The notes under the pieces: model-generated | The model's database searches: none | What the model saw: the letters and a program-made list of their open reading frames with translations, nothing else | Told to the model about the DNA's origin: nothing | Source of the DNA: Nitrospirota bacterium | Lineage (GTDB): Bacteria; Nitrospirota; Thermodesulfovibrionia; Thermodesulfovibrionales; JdFR-88 | Reading direction: 5' to 3' | DNA: 7,009 nt | Assembly (NCBI GenBank): GCA_021825785.1 | Contig: JAKAGP010000093.1 | Location: forward strand, 1 to 7,009 | Shown: piece after piece, positions 1 through 5,210 of the stretch | How positions within the stretch are numbered: position 1 is the stretch's first letter | Layout: each line of letters opens with the position of its first letter | Made by a program: the position numbers and the translations under genes

Positions 1-388
1 CTCGCACGACGTCAAACGGGAGCCGGACGATGTAATTCCCTTTAAGTGAAAACATTACGACTATGGTAAAAAGCAGGAAAATGAGGGTGACGGGGCTTAT
101 CCTGGGTATGAACTCCCGCCTGTACCACTCGGGGCTCTTGATCCTTATCAGGCTGAACCTGGTTATCATGCCCGCCAGAAACGGGACGCCCAGGTAGACG
201 AAAACGCTCTTTGCTATCTGGCCTATCGTGATAGTTACGACCGCGCCCTTCAGCCCCAGCCATGGCGGAAGCACCGTTATGAAGACATACGCATACCCGG
301 CTCCCACCCCGACCGCCATGGCAAGAAATATCCACAGGGTCAAAAACCTGTCCAGGAAGGACAGTCTTTTAGATACCTCCGCCAGCAC
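1..388 (-). CDS. acr3: Acr3-family arsenite efflux permease, partial, with apparent internal deletion
   Basis: Acr3 proteins are inner-membrane carriers that expel arsenite produced by ArsC. The frame opens with GTG at 388-386, four bases after AAGGAG (398-393), and overlaps the end of arsC by 20 bases. It stays open to the window edge (129 complete codons). Residues 9-31 match the Acr3 N-terminus and first membrane segment ([20 protein letters not shown]). Residues from about 33 match the middle of the family ([51 protein letters not shown]). In full-length Acr3 as I recall it, about 115-130 residues lie between these parts, including membrane segments 2-5 and the essential cysteine of segment 4; here the two parts meet at GYAY (codons at 298-287). 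The family assignment is secure. The deletion is read from recalled family sequence, not an alignment. Either a real in-frame deletion, probably inactivating, or an assembly collapse. The 3' end is outside the window. Confidence 0.85.
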   Translation of the reverse strand, partial: MLAEVSKRLSFLDRFLTLWIFLAMAVGVGAGYAYVFITVLPPWLGLKGAVVTITIGQIAKSVFVYLGVPFLAGMITRFSLIRIKSPEWYRREFIPRISPVTLIFLLFTIVVMFSLKGNYIVRLPFDVVR

Positions 389-800
389 GAAGCTCCTTTA
401 TCAGGTTTTCCATATGCGTTTTGATTTCGTCTCTCGCCTTCCTGAACTCGTTCATCATTTCTTCTTCCGTTCCCAATGCTGAAACGGGGTCCTCTATTGG
501 CCAGTGGGCCTTTTTTATCCGGGGCGGAGTCGCCGGACAAGTTGACTCCGCGTTGCCGCAGAGCGTTATTACCATGTCCATCGTCAAAAGAAGCTCCGGG
601 TCTATGCCCTTGGATTCCTGACTGGAAATGTCTATGCCTGCCTCATTCATAGCAGCTATTGCCTTCGGGTGGATATGCCCCGCGGGGTTCACTCCCGCGC
701 TATGAACTTCAATGAGTCCCTGGCCCAGCGCTTTTGCAAAACCTTCGGCCATCTGGCTCCGGCATGTGTTGCCGGTGCACAAAAACATTATCTTAACCAC
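369..800 (-). CDS. arsC: Arsenate reductase, low-molecular-weight tyrosine phosphatase fold, thioredoxin type
   Basis: Cytoplasmic enzyme reducing arsenate to arsenite for efflux. The 143-residue length is near that of the Staphylococcus aureus pI258 type. The phosphatase loop CTGNTCRS spans residues 8-15, with nucleophile Cys8 and Arg14. The second and third redox cysteines are Cys81 and Cys88 in [13 protein letters not shown]. The general-acid aspartate is Asp103 in HWPIEDP. All three cysteines of the relay are present, so recycling by thioredoxin is expected and the enzyme looks functional. The start is GTG at 800-798, four bases after GGGAGG; the next in-frame ATG (788-786) is too far from that site. 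The product feeds the overlapping acr3 gene, the usual ars pairing, but that gene appears internally deleted. No arsR is visible within the window upstream. The C-terminal tail after about residue 115 is charged and helical-looking. Confidence 0.95.
   Translation of the reverse strand: MVKIMFLCTGNTCRSQMAEGFAKALGQGLIEVHSAGVNPAGHIHPKAIAAMNEAGIDISSQESKGIDPELLLTMDMVITLCGNAESTCPATPPRIKKAHWPIEDPVSALGTEEEMMNEFRKARDEIKTHMENLIKELRAGGGI
393..398 (-). promoter_or_regulatory. Ribosome binding site for acr3, inside arsC
   Basis: AAGGAG on the minus strand, within the last codons of arsC, lies four bases before the GTG at 388-386. It decides the acr3 start: the only downstream in-frame ATG falls inside the first membrane segment. 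Placement inside arsC suggests translational coupling. Confidence 0.6.
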
Positions 801-804
801 ATTA

Positions 805-810
805 CCTCCC
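805..810 (-). promoter_or_regulatory. Ribosome binding site for arsC
   Basis: GGGAGG on the minus strand, four bases from the GTG at 800-798. It supports GTG over the ATG at 788-786. An ATG at 802-800 overlaps the start but is out of frame with arsC. Confidence 0.6.
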
Positions 811-1096
811 GCAGCACTGTGTTTTTTTTGCTGTTTTTGCCGCGGCCTTTGATCCGGCCATCATCAGATCCACCGGAATAAATGGCGTTTTAAAAGGTGG
901 GGACCATAAAAAGTTGACCGGCAAGATAATCCCTCTCAATGTCAGCGGGGAAAAAGGCGCAGGAAAAATCCGGTGGGGATGTCTTTTGTAAAAGTACCTT
1001 GTCAGAGACGGCATCCATGTGAGTCTCTATCGTAACTCAGATTTCAGGGATTTCTGTTTCCAGCGTAACAGGTCTGTATGCCTACCATCCCTTTCC
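811..1096. other. Gene-poor stretch upstream of arsC
   Basis: No recognisable gene was found on either strand. A minus-strand open frame (1014 to 802) encodes a proline-rich peptide without resemblance to a known family. A promoter for arsC-acr3 is expected here, but I could not find a pair of -35/-10 boxes with acceptable spacing, nor a clear ArsR-type operator. An 8-base inverted repeat (CCACCGGA at 871-878, TCCGGTGG at 969-976) is too widely spaced to interpret. A short run of eight T (plus strand, about 822-829) precedes a GC-rich palindrome (GCCGCGGC), in the wrong order for a minus-strand terminator. Confidence 0.5.
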
Positions 1097-1338
1097 CTAG
1101 TGCCTTCCGATCGGAGTTGTTTTAAAGGCTTCGCTGATTTTTGCGAGCATATTTATTGCTAAAATCCCAAACGCTTCCGTCAAAGTGGGGTGCGGGTGGA
1201 CCGCCTGGGCCACATCCTGGAGGGTTAATTTCCTGGATACAATCAAAGCAGCTTCTCCTATAATCGAGGTAGTCCCTTGGGTGAATATATGCCGATAATC
1301 TACTGAGTTTTCTTATCCACAACAAATTTCAGCAAGCC
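1097..1338 (-). pseudogene. C-terminal remnant of a dihydrolipoamide dehydrogenase-type flavoprotein
   Basis: Reading the minus strand from 1270 to the TAG at 1099-1097 gives 57 residues that begin TSIIGEAALIVSRKLTLQDV and continue AQAVHPHPTLTEAFGILA. This is the dimerisation-domain end of the pyridine nucleotide-disulfide oxidoreductase family, including the HPHPT motif whose histidine acts as the active-site base in lipoamide dehydrogenases. Just upstream, in another frame (1338-1282), GLLKFVVDKKTQ, a TAG at 1302-1300, then IIGIYS matches the preceding strand pair of the same domain. A frame change near 1270-1282 and the stop therefore break the gene. No FAD- or NAD-binding domain is found upstream, where moaA begins at 1490. 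Dihydrolipoamide dehydrogenase, mercuric reductase-like and related flavoproteins share this domain, so the exact parent is unresolved. An in-frame stretch back to 1380 may also belong. Confidence 0.72.
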
Positions 1339-1489
1339 GATGGGATTCCCGGAATGCTCCTTGCAGGCCCCACCATCCAGATAAAGGGGTTATTGTATTA
1401 CTTTATTCAAAGAAGAGGTTGGCGCAAGCAATACGAAGAATCTCATTCGAAGAGATTTGTGCAAAAATTGTGTCCAAGGGGGACAGAAG
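1339..1489. other. Spacer between moaA and the flavoprotein remnant
   Basis: No gene was seen. Minus-strand codons 1380-1339 are in frame with the upstream part of the remnant and may be its extension, but I do not recognise them. The stretch next to moaA holds a weak terminator candidate. Confidence 0.4.
1463..1485 (-). terminator. Weak candidate rho-independent terminator after moaA
   Basis: On the minus strand, TGTCC (1485-1481) pairs with GGACA (1475-1471) around a five-base loop. ACAA follows, then five T (1467-1463). It starts five bases beyond the moaA stop, a suitable place for the end of the molybdenum operon. The five-base-pair stem is short, so this is tentative. Confidence 0.28.
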
Positions 1490-2476
1490 TTATCCTCCTA
1501 TTCCGGACATGGAAGGCAGAATTGATGTATCATTTTCTTTAAGATCGTGCCCAGCGGGTTTTATGCTAATAGCGTGCTGGAAAAGCTCATCCAGTTCTTC
1601 ATCTGATGAGCCCTTGCGCATGGGTGTCATTATGTCTATTTCTTTGTCAGAAAATAGGCAGGGCCTTATCCTGCCGCGGGACGTCAGGCGCAGCCGGTTG
1701 CACCACTGGCAGAAGCACTCGCTTATGGGGCTTATGAAACCTATTACGCCATTTGCGCCTTCAAGGCGGTAGTTCCTCGAAGGTCCTTTGCCCTTAAATT
1801 CAAGCATGTTTAATTTTCCGATAGGGTCTATTTTCCTTATAAGCTCTTCTTTTTTTATGCAAGCTTCGGCGCTCCACCGGCCGCGCCGGCCAACGGGCAT
1901 GAGTTCTATAAATCTCACATGCCAGTCCCTCTCCAGTGTGAGCCTTGCGAACTCGACCGCCTCGTCGTCATTCATCCCGCGGATGGTCACTACGTTTATC
2001 TTCACTGGCGTAAGTCCGGCACGCTCCGCCTTTTCTATGCCTTCCCATACGCGGCCAAGCTCTCCACCCCGGGTCATGAGCCTGTATCTGTCCTTTTTCA
2101 GGGTGTCCATGCTGACGTTCACCCTATCCAGGCCTGCCGCCTTAAGGGGACCCGCCATCTCTCCGAGCGCCATTCCGTTGGTAGTAAGCGCCAGTTCTTT
2201 AATCCCTGCCTTTTTTATCTCACGAACCAGGTCCAATATGTTTGGATGAAGGAGAGGCTCACCTCCGGTGATCCGCAGTTTGGATACACCGCGCCTGCAG
2301 GCAATTCGGACAAAACGTACAATTTCGCTGGCCGTAAGCATCTCAGCGGCATCGAAATGGCGGATTCCTTCATCAGGGATGCAATAGATGCATTTCAGAT
2401 TGCATCTGTCCGTGATGGATACGCGGAGATAGTCTATTTGTCTGTTAAACGGATCTTTGGGGCTTTCAGTTACCAT
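1490..2476 (-). CDS. moaA: GTP 3',8-cyclase, molybdopterin biosynthesis
   Basis: MoaA is the radical S-adenosylmethionine enzyme that converts GTP to 3',8-cyclo-7,8-dihydro-GTP, which MoaC turns into cyclic pyranopterin, the first step to molybdenum or tungsten cofactor. The 328-residue product is of usual length. The N-terminal cluster motif CNLKCIYC is Cys25, Cys29 and Cys32. The SAM-binding TGGEP is at 70-74. The C-terminal substrate-side cluster is Cys256, Cys259 and Cys273, with CNRLRLTSRG between them. The protein ends in the conserved GG tail (SGIGG). The ATG at 2476-2474 overlaps the upstream stop as TAATG. An in-frame start at 2527 would add 17 residues unlike MoaA and lie deep in the upstream gene. 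moaC, moaB and moaE are not in the window, so the rest of the pathway must be encoded elsewhere. It ends the molybdoenzyme gene run and is probably translationally coupled. Confidence 0.96.
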   Translation of the reverse strand: MVTESPKDPFNRQIDYLRVSITDRCNLKCIYCIPDEGIRHFDAAEMLTASEIVRFVRIACRRGVSKLRITGGEPLLHPNILDLVREIKKAGIKELALTTNGMALGEMAGPLKAAGLDRVNVSMDTLKKDRYRLMTRGGELGRVWEGIEKAERAGLTPVKINVVTIRGMNDDEAVEFARLTLERDWHVRFIELMPVGRRGRWSAEACIKKEELIRKIDPIGKLNMLEFKGKGPSRNYRLEGANGVIGFISPISECFCQWCNRLRLTSRGRIRPCLFSDKEIDIMTPMRKGSSDEELDELFQHAISIKPAGHDLKENDTSILPSMSGIGG

Positions 2477-3561
2477 TATTTCCCGAAAGGGCAAACGGGA
2501 TACCTGCATTCCTTGCAGTGGAGGCATAGCCCACCATGCCCAAGCTCCGCAAGCTCACGCCTGCCGATCTTTTCTCCGGCCAGAACACGTGGCAGTACGA
2601 TATCAAACACAGTGACACCATGATACATTCCACACGCCGGGATGCCAAGCACTGGTATCTCTTGCGACGAACCGTTCCGCCCCACGCGGTATGCTATAAG
2701 AAACATGGCCCCGGGCAGCACCGGGGAGCCGTATGATGTATTCATATCCCCTAACTCGCGGATTGCGAACCTCGTAACATCGTCCGGGTCGACCGACATC
2801 CCTCCCGTGGTTATAAGTAGATCAGCCCCCATCGCAAGGAGCTGTTCAAGCCTGTCACGAATCACAGCCTTATCGTCCGGCGCGTAATAAAGGCTAGTGA
2901 TTTCGCCACCGAATTCCTCAATTTTTTTTCTTATTACCGGCGCAAAGGCGTCTTTTATCCTTCCATGATAGACTTCGTTGCCGGTTATCACCACGCCGGC
3001 GCGTGGTTTTCTCAGTTTCTTAACTTCTATTACCGGTGCGCCTGCCGAAGCTGCTGCAGCTACAGCATCGGAAACGGTCTTTCTTTTGATTACAAGTGGG
3101 ATAGCCCTCGTTCCGGCAACCACCCGGTCCTTCTTCACAAGGGTGTTATTGTGCAAGGTCGCGCACATTACATCTCCCAGCATATTGAAGGCAAGGAGCG
3201 CCTCTTTGTTCACTTTTAGAAGTCCGTCACGCGTTGCGACAAGGTTTATCTTGCCCTCTCTGGGAACGCCTGCCATTTTCACACCTTCTCCCATAAGAGC
3301 CGCCGCAAAGGCATGCGCGGCCTCGTCCTCGTGCATCTCGTCGTCCGCGATATCAAGGACGAAAAGATTTTCCTTGCCGAGCCTTTGGAGATGGCAGACG
3401 TCCTCCTGCCTGATAATATGACCTTTTTTGAAGGCCCGGCCCTTGAATTCGCCCGGCCGTATCTCTGTTATGTCATGGGCTAGGATCGTTCCTACAGCCT
3501 CCGTCACGGGAATTATCTTCCCACCTGTCTTATTTTCAGTCAAACCTCGATTATCGCACAT
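2476..3561 (-). CDS. MoeA-like molybdopterin-binding protein with cysteine-rich tail
   Basis: A 361-residue protein with the molybdopterin-binding fold shared by MoeA, MogA and CinA, which bind molybdopterin for adenylylation or metal insertion. Residues about 15-70 carry a MoeA-like segment (IPVTEAVGTILAHDITEI, then GRAFKKGHII). The binding domain covers about 187-330, with TGNEVYHGRI at 193-202, TTGGMSVDPDD at 251-261 and the PGAMFLIAY loop at 283-291. The last residues are CLHCKECRYPVCPFGK, with Cys346, 349, 352 and 357 in CX2CX2CX4C spacing, which could bind zinc or an iron-sulfur cluster; standard E. coli MoeA lacks it. I chose the ATG at 3561-3559: the open frame continues to 3744, but the extra part overlaps the FmdE-like gene in another frame and resembles nothing. 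The ribosome site is weak (GGGA). Molybdenum/tungsten cofactor handling is inferred from the family and from the neighbours fmdE and moaA. Confidence 0.85.
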   Translation of the reverse strand: MCDNRGLTENKTGGKIIPVTEAVGTILAHDITEIRPGEFKGRAFKKGHIIRQEDVCHLQRLGKENLFVLDIADDEMHEDEAAHAFAAALMGEGVKMAGVPREGKINLVATRDGLLKVNKEALLAFNMLGDVMCATLHNNTLVKKDRVVAGTRAIPLVIKRKTVSDAVAAAASAGAPVIEVKKLRKPRAGVVITGNEVYHGRIKDAFAPVIRKKIEEFGGEITSLYYAPDDKAVIRDRLEQLLAMGADLLITTGGMSVDPDDVTRFAIRELGDMNTSYGSPVLPGAMFLIAYRVGRNGSSQEIPVLGIPACGMYHGVTVFDIVLPRVLAGEKIGRRELAELGHGGLCLHCKECRYPVCPFGK

Positions 3562-3578
3562 AGTTTCCCATCCCGTTA

Positions 3579-4241
3579 TTACCCATCCAGAACCTGGCCG
3601 TTTCCCGCTTCCTTTCCGGGCTGGTCGTATGATGCTTCTCCAGAGGAAGAAAGCCTGGTGTAATACGAGCCTTTCCTGCAGGACCTGCAAAGATGAGTGC
3701 AATGGCCGTTCCTGAGGTAAAACCATTCGCCGCAGCGCTCGCACCGGGCTCGGACGGGTCTGGCGCCAGGCATCTCGTCCTCGGAAATTTTCACGGCAAC
3801 CTGCTCGGAATAGAAGAGTTCTTCATCGGACATTATCTTATATGCTTCGAGCTGGCAGACATATTGGTTTTCTATCTCTGGGAAATAATCCCGCGCCTTT
3901 GCACGAGCATCTTCCCTGGCCACAACCCTGAGCGCTTTGCCGGTCTCAAGATTGGCAAAGGTGGCGGCCATCTTGCCATAATACATGAACTTCATCGAGC
4001 GCTTGCCGAGGCTGCATCCGGTGACCGACTGCAGCGCGTCCGTAGCGCACCGGTCAATCTCGACTATTAAAAGGAGCTTTTTCCTGTCCTTGCCCTTCGG
4101 GTCCGTTAATCCCAGCCCGGCAAGGCCATAGATGGCCATCCTTACGCCCAGCACCTGCCCGGGACATAGATGCCCGTGAATCCTGACGGACTCGTGCAAG
4201 AGCGCCTCGAAAGCGGTCGAAGATAGAGGTCCGATGTCCAT
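3579..4241 (-). CDS. FmdE-family protein with C-terminal zinc finger
   Basis: Belongs to the family named after FmdE of the archaeal molybdenum formylmethanofuran dehydrogenase operon. The biochemical role is not established; metal binding and association with molybdenum or tungsten enzymes are usual. The 220-residue product has the hallmark HGHLCPG at 22-28, then VEIDRCATDALQSVTGCSLG at about 60-79 with Cys65 and Cys76, and KRSMKF. A treble-clef-like finger follows, with Cys167, Cys170, Cys185 and Cys188 and an extra Cys181. The last 32 residues are a polar tail beyond the finger. Two ATGs compete: the one at 4247-4245 directly abuts GAGAAGGG (4255-4248), leaving no spacing, while the one at 4241-4239 sits six bases away, so I use the latter. 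It begins 14 bases after tatA and ends 17 bases before the MoeA-like start, consistent with one operon. Confidence 0.88.
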   Translation of the reverse strand: MDIGPLSSTAFEALLHESVRIHGHLCPGQVLGVRMAIYGLAGLGLTDPKGKDRKKLLLIVEIDRCATDALQSVTGCSLGKRSMKFMYYGKMAATFANLETGKALRVVAREDARAKARDYFPEIENQYVCQLEAYKIMSDEELFYSEQVAVKISEDEMPGARPVRARCERCGEWFYLRNGHCTHLCRSCRKGSYYTRLSSSGEASYDQPGKEAGNGQVLDG

Positions 4242-4247
4242 TTTCAT

Positions 4248-4255
4248 CCCTTCTC
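4248..4255 (-). promoter_or_regulatory. Ribosome binding site deciding the fmdE start
   Basis: GAGAAGGG on the minus strand touches the first ATG (4247-4245) but is six bases from the second (4241-4239), favouring the second. Confidence 0.55.
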
Positions 4256-4450
4256 TTATTCGCTTTTTTTACTGCTTTCAGGCTTCGGTTTAAGTTCGAT
4301 CTCATCCTGCCCTTGCAAGGCCTTCTTGAAATCCCTGATACTCTTGCCAAGCCCCGAGCCTATCTGCGGCAATTTACCGGGGCCGAAGACAAGAAGCGCT
4401 ATCACCAGCAACAGAATCAGATGCACCGGCTGGAACAGACCGTCAAACAT
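4256..4450 (-). CDS. tatA: Twin-arginine translocase subunit TatA/E
   Basis: A 64-residue inner-membrane protein of the Tat system, which exports folded, cofactor-loaded proteins. A short N-terminus precedes one membrane helix at about residues 9-22 (VHLILLLVIALLVF). The hallmark hinge FGPGKLPQIGSGLGKS spans 22-37, followed by an amphipathic helix (IRDFKKAL) and a charged lysine- and serine-rich tail. TatA rather than TatB is preferred because of the small size and the FGPGKLP hinge. The ATG at 4450-4448 has a strong site, AAGGAGGAG (4462-4454). The neighbouring reductase, chaperone and cofactor genes suggest this copy is kept for export of the molybdoenzyme. No tatC is in the window, so it must work with a TatC from elsewhere, or one beyond the edge. 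Confidence 0.95.
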   Translation of the reverse strand: MFDGLFQPVHLILLLVIALLVFGPGKLPQIGSGLGKSIRDFKKALQGQDEIELKPKPESSKKSE

Positions 4451-4453
4451 GTA

Positions 4454-4462
4454 CTCCTCCTT
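4454..4462 (-). promoter_or_regulatory. Strong ribosome binding site for tatA
   Basis: AAGGAGGAG on the minus strand, close to the anti-Shine-Dalgarno complement. It is the strongest such site in the window, in keeping with the high copy number TatA needs. Confidence 0.65.
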
Positions 4463-4479
4463 CCAAACTTCCTGTGTTT

Positions 4480-4507
4480 TTCATAAAGCTATGCTACTGA
4501 GAGTCAA
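4480..4507 (-). promoter_or_regulatory. Candidate internal promoter for tatA-fmdE-moeA-like-moaA
   Basis: On the minus strand, TTGACT (4507-4502) and TATGAA (4485-4480) are 16 bases apart and match the sigma-70 boxes at 5/6 and 4/6. Transcription would start near 4473, giving a leader of about 22 bases that includes the tatA ribosome site. The match is to a general consensus only. An inverted repeat overlaps the -35 box. Confidence 0.35.
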
Positions 4508-4527
4508 TTTGTCCATAGTGCCTCTCA
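4498..4527. repeat. Inverted repeat in the torD-tatA gap
   Basis: TGAGAG (4498-4503) and CTCTCA (4522-4527) form a perfect 6-base inverted repeat, 18 bases apart. One arm overlaps the candidate -35 box, so an operator is possible; it could equally be a weak mRNA hairpin after torD. Arms this short can arise by chance. Confidence 0.3.
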
Positions 4528-4541
4528 CAAATGATTGTCCC

Positions 4542-5210
4542 TTAAAAGCGGCATTCGCCCGAAATGAAATTCTGGGTGAATGCCGCAACCAGCTTGTAAA
4601 AATCCGAGGATGCCTTTTCGTGCATTTCGCTCAGGTAATAGTTTATCCAGCTCCGGATAAAGCGTTCAAAAAAACTCTTTTCCCTGTAAACGACGTCGTT
4701 GAAAAGGTCAGAAGCGCCCCGTTCCCTATAATATTGTTCTCTTTCTATAAGGAAAGACATGAAGTTAAACAGGCTTGCGACATGGTCCGGGTGAAAAACA
4801 AAGACATCCTCTTTATTGTTGATGAATTTCACTCCGTATGCGCGGTAAGTGGCCGTCAATTCTTCCAGGATGGTGCCAAAAGAACCAGATTGCACATCAT
4901 CCCCCATGAAGGCAGAGGCAACCGGAGGGACATAGGTATCCGCGACTGGAATTAAAAAAATCTCTTCAAACTCCCCGCAAAGCTTTTTTATCCCGGCTTT
5001 GTCTGACAGAAGTCTTTCAACGATAAGCTTAAGCTTGCCGGTTGTCTCCTCGCATTTGCAGAACCCCCCCAAAAAGGCCAGCAGGCCCTCCTTGTTTAAT
5101 TTCCTCAGGAGGGCCTCGTCCGGCCTTTTGGAAAACAGTTCAGACAGTACGTCATACGTGAGTTTTCTGTTAAAGCCCAATTCTTCAAAAGCCTGGGTGT
5201 CCACGCCCAC
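4542..5210 (-). CDS. TorD/DmsD-family molybdoenzyme chaperone
   Basis: Cytoplasmic all-helical chaperone that binds the Tat signal and core of an apo-molybdoenzyme, holding back export until the cofactor is inserted. The 222-residue product is typical in length. Family features are a central FEEIFLIPVADTYVPPVAS (81-99, like the F..LF..P....PP.ES stretch of TorD) and the hallmark PDHVASLFNFMSFLIE at 141-156, with the acidic-PDH-hydrophobic pattern modified to PDHVASL. Aromatic-rich helices follow to the C-terminus. The start is GTG at 5210-5208, directly after the TAA of the reductase gene and five bases from GAGAAGG (5222-5216); the GTG two codons later has less favourable spacing. This end-to-start arrangement marks it as the dedicated partner of the upstream catalytic subunit. 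A 91-base gap separates it from tatA. Confidence 0.9.
   Translation of the reverse strand: MGVDTQAFEELGFNRKLTYDVLSELFSKRPDEALLRKLNKEGLLAFLGGFCKCEETTGKLKLIVERLLSDKAGIKKLCGEFEEIFLIPVADTYVPPVASAFMGDDVQSGSFGTILEELTATYRAYGVKFINNKEDVFVFHPDHVASLFNFMSFLIEREQYYRERGASDLFNDVVYREKSFFERFIRSWINYYLSEMHEKASSDFYKLVAAFTQNFISGECRF

Noticed and set aside
42..335. Minus-strand open frame of 97 codons at the left edge
   Set aside because: It is a shifted reading of acr3. The acr3 frame gives membrane segments and family motifs; this one gives a charged sequence without them.
914..930. TTGACC followed by GATAAT on the plus strand as a promoter
   Set aside because: The boxes are only five bases apart and no plus-strand gene follows.
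871..976. 8-base inverted repeat CCACCGGA / TCCGGTGG
   Set aside because: The arms are 90 bases apart with no gene, duplication or mobile-element ends around them; chance is likely.
802..1014. Minus-strand open frame of 70 codons upstream of arsC, with a CCGR ending
   Set aside because: Composition is low-complexity and proline-rich, there is no recognisable family or good ribosome site, and its stop runs into the arsC ribosome site. Probably chance.
1021..1080. Paired CGTAAC copies and an imperfect palindrome around CAGATTTC/GATTTCTG, considered as a recombination or operator site
   Set aside because: Stems are about five bases, symmetry is poor, and no integrase or core-site pattern is present.
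1122..1325. Minus-strand open frame of 67 codons
   Set aside because: It reads the flavoprotein remnant in the wrong frame; the family motifs appear in the other two frames.
2477..2527. Upstream extension of moaA by 17 codons
   Set aside because: The extra residues are unlike MoaA. The ATG at 2476 gives the expected N-terminus and overlaps the previous stop as TAATG.
1919..2623. Long plus-strand open frame of 234 codons opposite moaA
   Set aside because: It is antisense to a moaA with all motifs intact and shows no domain of its own.
3562..3744. Upstream extension of the MoeA-like gene by 61 codons
   Set aside because: It overlaps the end of the FmdE-like gene, including its zinc finger, and encodes nothing like the family N-terminus.
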